A DNA stretch of 7,762 bases from Chloroflexota bacterium (lineage in GTDB: Bacteria; Chloroflexota; Dehalococcoidia; DSTF01; RBG-16-68-14): contig JADFRJ010000104.1 in NCBI GenBank assembly GCA_022561355.1, forward strand, positions 1 to 7,762, read 5' to 3'. Positions 5,581 to 7,762 of the stretch are shown piece by piece. The translations under genes were made by a program, and so were the position numbers. Every line of letters starts with the position of its first letter. The first letter of the stretch is position 1. The notes below the pieces were generated by a model that ran no database searches, had not been told where the DNA came from, and was given only the letters and a program-made list of their open reading frames with translations.

Positions 5581-6693
5581 ATGAACCTTCCTGAAACATC
5601 GCGAGTAATCGTCCAGACCGGCAAGCGAGCGCTGGAGCTGCGTGAGCTGCCGCTCCCGAAATCGATCGCGCCTGACGCGGGGTTGCTGCGGCTCGACGCC
5701 TGCGGCATTTGCGGCTCCGACTACGAGCAGTACCAGGGCGTCATGGGCGGCCTGCCCTTCCCGCTGATCCCCGGCCACGAGCCGGTCGGAACTGTTGTCG
5801 AGGTCGGCGACGTCGCCGCGCAGCGCTGGGGCGTCCAGACGGGCGACCGCGTTGCCGTCGAGACGCTGCTGCCCTGCGGCTTCTGCCGCCAGTGCCGGGG
5901 CGGCCAGTACCGGCTCTGCAGCGGGCGCCGAGGCCTGAACGGCTACGGCTATCTGGGCATCGATACCGCGCCTGGGCTCTGGGGCGGCTTCGCCGAGTAC
6001 ATGCACCTCGATCCGCACAGCATCCTGCACAAGCTGCCGGACCATGTCACGCCGGAGATAGCGACGCTCTTCAACCCGCTGGGCGCCGGCATCCGCTGGG
6101 CGGTCCAGATCCCGGGCACGAAGATCGGCGATACGATCGTGATCCTCGGCCCCGGCCAGCGCGGGCTCGCAAGCGTGATCGCGACGACAGAGGCGGGAGC
6201 GGGGTGCATCATCGTCACGGGCCTCAGCGCCGACGAGCACAAGCTAACGCTGGCCAAAGAGTTCGGCGCGCACCACACGATTGACGTCGAGCGCGAAGAC
6301 GTCGTGCAGCGTGTCCGAGAGATCACGGACGGAAAGATGGCGGACATCGCGATCGATGTTTCCGCGTACGCCACGGAGCCGGTGACGCAGGCGATCGATG
6401 TGGTGCGTCGCGGAGGGACGGTGGTGCTGGCAGGCATGAAGGGCCCGCGCCCGGTGGAGAACTTCTACAACGACAAGATCATGGGCAAAGAGTTGACGAT
6501 CCACGGCGCGTTCGGCGTCGATTTCCACGCGTATGAGCCCGCGATCCAGCTCATCGCGTCCGGCAAGTACCCGTTGGAGAAGATGCACACGCACACGCTG
6601 CCGCTGGAGGAAGCGGAGCGAGCGATCCAGATCCTAGCGAGAGAAATACCCGGCGAAGAGGCGATCCACATCGCCTTGGTGCCGAATGCCTGA
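5581..6693 (+). CDS. Zinc-dependent medium-chain alcohol dehydrogenase family protein
   Basis: This 370-residue MDR-superfamily enzyme interconverts an alcohol or polyol and its carbonyl with NAD(P). The GroES-like domain has CGICGSD (41-47, C44 the first catalytic zinc ligand) and PGHEPVG (64-70, H66 and E67). Structural zinc ligands are C99, C102, C105 and C113. The Rossmann domain has GPGQRG (190-195). The second strand ends in VTGLS (212-216), where NAD-specific members usually have Asp; G214 suggests NADP preference. The C-terminus returns to the catalytic domain (HTLPLEEAERAIQIL, 338-352). It resembles threonine/sorbitol dehydrogenase-like proteins, but the substrate cannot be assigned. 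It follows the acetyltransferase by 48 bp and probably has its own promoter. The ATG at 5581 gives a typical N-terminus and length. Confidence 0.9.
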   Translation: MNLPETSRVIVQTGKRALELRELPLPKSIAPDAGLLRLDACGICGSDYEQYQGVMGGLPFPLIPGHEPVGTVVEVGDVAAQRWGVQTGDRVAVETLLPCGFCRQCRGGQYRLCSGRRGLNGYGYLGIDTAPGLWGGFAEYMHLDPHSILHKLPDHVTPEIATLFNPLGAGIRWAVQIPGTKIGDTIVILGPGQRGLASVIATTEAGAGCIIVTGLSADEHKLTLAKEFGAHHTIDVEREDVVQRVREITDGKMADIAIDVSAYATEPVTQAIDVVRRGGTVVLAGMKGPRPVENFYNDKIMGKELTIHGAFGVDFHAYEPAIQLIASGKYPLEKMHTHTLPLEEAERAIQILAREIPGEEAIHIALVPNA

Positions 6694-6783
6694 GCATGAA
6701 CCGGACGCCTTCGTAAACTACTCGGACGTCCTCCGGAGCCGGACGAAGGATAGCTGAGAAACTGCAAAAGAGAAGAGGAGCCA
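6694..6783 (+). promoter_or_regulatory. 90-bp spacer with CGGACG repeats and nested inverted repeats
   Basis: CGGACG occurs three times (6702-6707, 6723-6728, 6740-6745). CCTTCGT (6708-6714) and ACGAAGG (6743-6749) are reverse complements. Inside them CGTCC (6727-6731) pairs with GGACG (6741-6745), and GGACGTCC (6724-6731) and CTCCGGAG (6731-6738) are palindromes. No T run follows, so it is not a standard terminator. It may be a structured leader or regulator site for the thioesterase gene. Confidence 0.35.
6773..6780 (+). promoter_or_regulatory. Ribosome binding site of the thioesterase gene
   Basis: The purine-rich AAGAGGAG ends 3 nt before the ATG at 6784. Its AGGAG core is strong though close to the start codon, and it sits in an A-rich, probably unstructured stretch. 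Confidence 0.65.
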
Positions 6784-7224
6784 ATGATCAAAGAGCTGAC
6801 CGAAGAGAACAAGGCGCGTATGACAAAGGTCATCGAGATGACGCCGTACATGGTGCATCTGGGGATGGAGCTGGTCGAGGCCAGCGACAGCTATGCCAAG
6901 CTGAAGCTGCGCTACCAAGACGAGAACTCTACAGCCGCGAAGGCGCTCCACGGCGGCGCGATCGCGTCGCTGATCGACACGACGGGCGCGATGGCGGCGT
7001 GGACGACGGCTGAGGTCGCCACGCCCAAGTACTTCGGTTCCACAGTGGGGGTCACGGTGAACTATCTTTCCGCCGTGATCGGTCAGGACTGCTTCGCCGA
7101 AGGGCGTGTGCTCAAGCGCGGCAAAGAGGTGATCTACTCCGAAGTGAGGGTCACGAACGAAGACGGCAAGCTGTGCGCGCAGGGGACCGTCATCTACCGG
7201 ATTATCGAGCGGGAGCCGCGCTGA
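6784..7224 (+). CDS. PaaI-family hotdog thioesterase
   Basis: The product is a hotdog-fold protein of 146 residues, typical for PaaI/YdiI-like acyl-CoA thioesterases that hydrolyse aromatic or short/medium acyl-CoAs and recover CoA. The motif LHGGAIASLIDTTGAMAAW (55-73) is diagnostic: H56-G57-G58 marks the start of the hot-dog helix, and D65 matches the catalytic acid of PaaI. The strand VGVTVNYLSAV (88-98) gives the usual dimer edge with N93. The C-terminal strands VIYSEVRVTNEDGKLCAQGTVIYR (116-139) complete the sheet. It is cytosolic, as there is no signal or membrane segment. The next gene starts within its stop codon (TGATG), which indicates coupling. The substrate is unknown; the acyl-CoA dehydrogenase upstream suggests a role in acyl-CoA turnover, which is inference. 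Confidence 0.9.
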   Translation: MIKELTEENKARMTKVIEMTPYMVHLGMELVEASDSYAKLKLRYQDENSTAAKALHGGAIASLIDTTGAMAAWTTAEVATPKYFGSTVGVTVNYLSAVIGQDCFAEGRVLKRGKEVIYSEVRVTNEDGKLCAQGTVIYRIIEREPR

Positions 7225-7762
7225 TGGCCGCCGTCACGCCGATCGAGAAGCCGGAATCGCCCGAACTGCGCGAGTTCTACGATCGCATCGAGAGCGCCAG
7301 CCAGGGCATGGGCGTCCTGAACGTGTTTAAGACGATGGCTCACACACCAGACCTGATGCAGTCGTGGTGGGGCATGATGGCCGTGCTTCTCAGCCGACTG
7401 AAGCTAGAGCCACCACTTCGCGAGCTGGCCATCTTGCGGCTCTTTCAGGTGAAACGCAGCGAGTACGGCTTCGCCCATCACGTCCGCATCGCCAAGCAAG
7501 TCGGCATCACCGACGAGCAGATCGCCGCGCTGAGCAGCCACGCGGAGAGCGACCTGTTCTCCGATCTTCAGAAGCAAGTGTTGGCGTACACGGACGCCGT
7601 GACCAGGCTGGAGGACGGCTCGAAGGCGCTCGCGGCCGGCCTCAGAGAGCACCTCTCCGAGCAGGAGTTGGTGGAGCTGACGTTCGTCATCGCGAACTGG
7701 AACCTGATGGCGCACCTGCTGCTGCCGCTTGAGATCGAACTGGAGGAGCCGGCGAAGGAGTT
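7224..7762 (+). CDS. Carboxymuconolactone decarboxylase/AhpD-like protein, cysteine-less, 3' end outside window
   Basis: ATG at 7224 overlaps the thioesterase TGA by one base, and the frame stays open to the window end (179 codons plus 2 bases). The product is all-helical with the CMD-family core: LRELAILRLFQVKRSEYGFAHHVRIAKQVGITDEQI (65-100) followed by the helices QKQVLAYTDAVTRL (116-129) and LSEQELVELTFVIANWNLMAHLL (144-166). The redox-active C-x-x-C-x-x-x-H of AhpD is replaced by S79-x-x-G82-x-x-x-H86, so both cysteines are missing while the His remains. A peroxidase/disulfide role is therefore unlikely. Many such members have unknown function, and a lactone decarboxylase or a binding role is possible. 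It probably lacks only a few C-terminal residues, because the family usually ends soon after the last long helix. It is probably cotranscribed with the thioesterase. Confidence 0.85.
   Translation, partial: MAAVTPIEKPESPELREFYDRIESASQGMGVLNVFKTMAHTPDLMQSWWGMMAVLLSRLKLEPPLRELAILRLFQVKRSEYGFAHHVRIAKQVGITDEQIAALSSHAESDLFSDLQKQVLAYTDAVTRLEDGSKALAAGLREHLSEQELVELTFVIANWNLMAHLLLPLEIELEEPAKE

Noticed and set aside
5566..6240. Minus-strand open frame opposite the zinc dehydrogenase
   Set aside because: It is antisense to an enzyme with all zinc ligands and the Rossmann motif in place; Ala/Arg-rich translation without domain resemblance.

Overview
This is a GC-rich bacterial chromosomal window (above 60% GC by eye) with ordinary metabolic and repair genes. 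I see no rRNA, tRNA, CRISPR array, transposase or phage gene. The gene mix (recF away from any visible dnaA/dnaN, an acyl-CoA dehydrogenase, a nitronate monooxygenase, a PaaI-type thioesterase, a CMD-family protein, and one apparently leaderless gene) would fit a free-living Chloroflexota lineage such as Dehalococcoidia/SAR202-like bacteria. An actinobacterial-type genome is also possible. This placement is a weak inference from gene content, not a demonstrated assignment.

Left part (1-2600): the window opens inside the 3' end of a diacylglycerol-kinase-like lipid kinase on the + strand. It converges, with only 9 bp between stops, on a minus-strand pair: an uncharacterised coiled-coil protein (1644-2387, GTG start) followed 34 bp downstream by recF (428-1609). 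An extended -10 promoter at 2595-2603 probably drives both genes through a leader of about 200 nt.

Middle (2388-2818): a divergent control region of about 430 bp. It holds the minus-strand promoter, a perfect 9-bp inverted repeat, a consensus TATAAT for the plus-strand operon, and a repeated GGYTARCAACACTG element flanking that -10.

Right part (2819-7762): all genes are on the + strand. Nitronate monooxygenase, acyl-CoA dehydrogenase and a GNAT acetyltransferase are packed with 6-bp and 2-bp gaps and look like one operon. A zinc-dependent medium-chain dehydrogenase follows with its own probable leaderless promoter. Last comes a PaaI-like hotdog thioesterase whose stop overlaps the start of a carboxymuconolactone-decarboxylase/AhpD-like gene that runs off the window end. 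The common thread is acyl-CoA and small-molecule redox catabolism (FAD, FMN, NAD(P) and CoA enzymes).

I found no clear new multi-gene system. The items most worth following are the uncharacterised coiled-coil/ferredoxin-like protein beside recF with its long leader, the structured divergent promoter region, and two enzymes with non-canonical active-site positions (an acyl-CoA dehydrogenase without the C-terminal Glu, and a cysteine-less AhpD-like protein).
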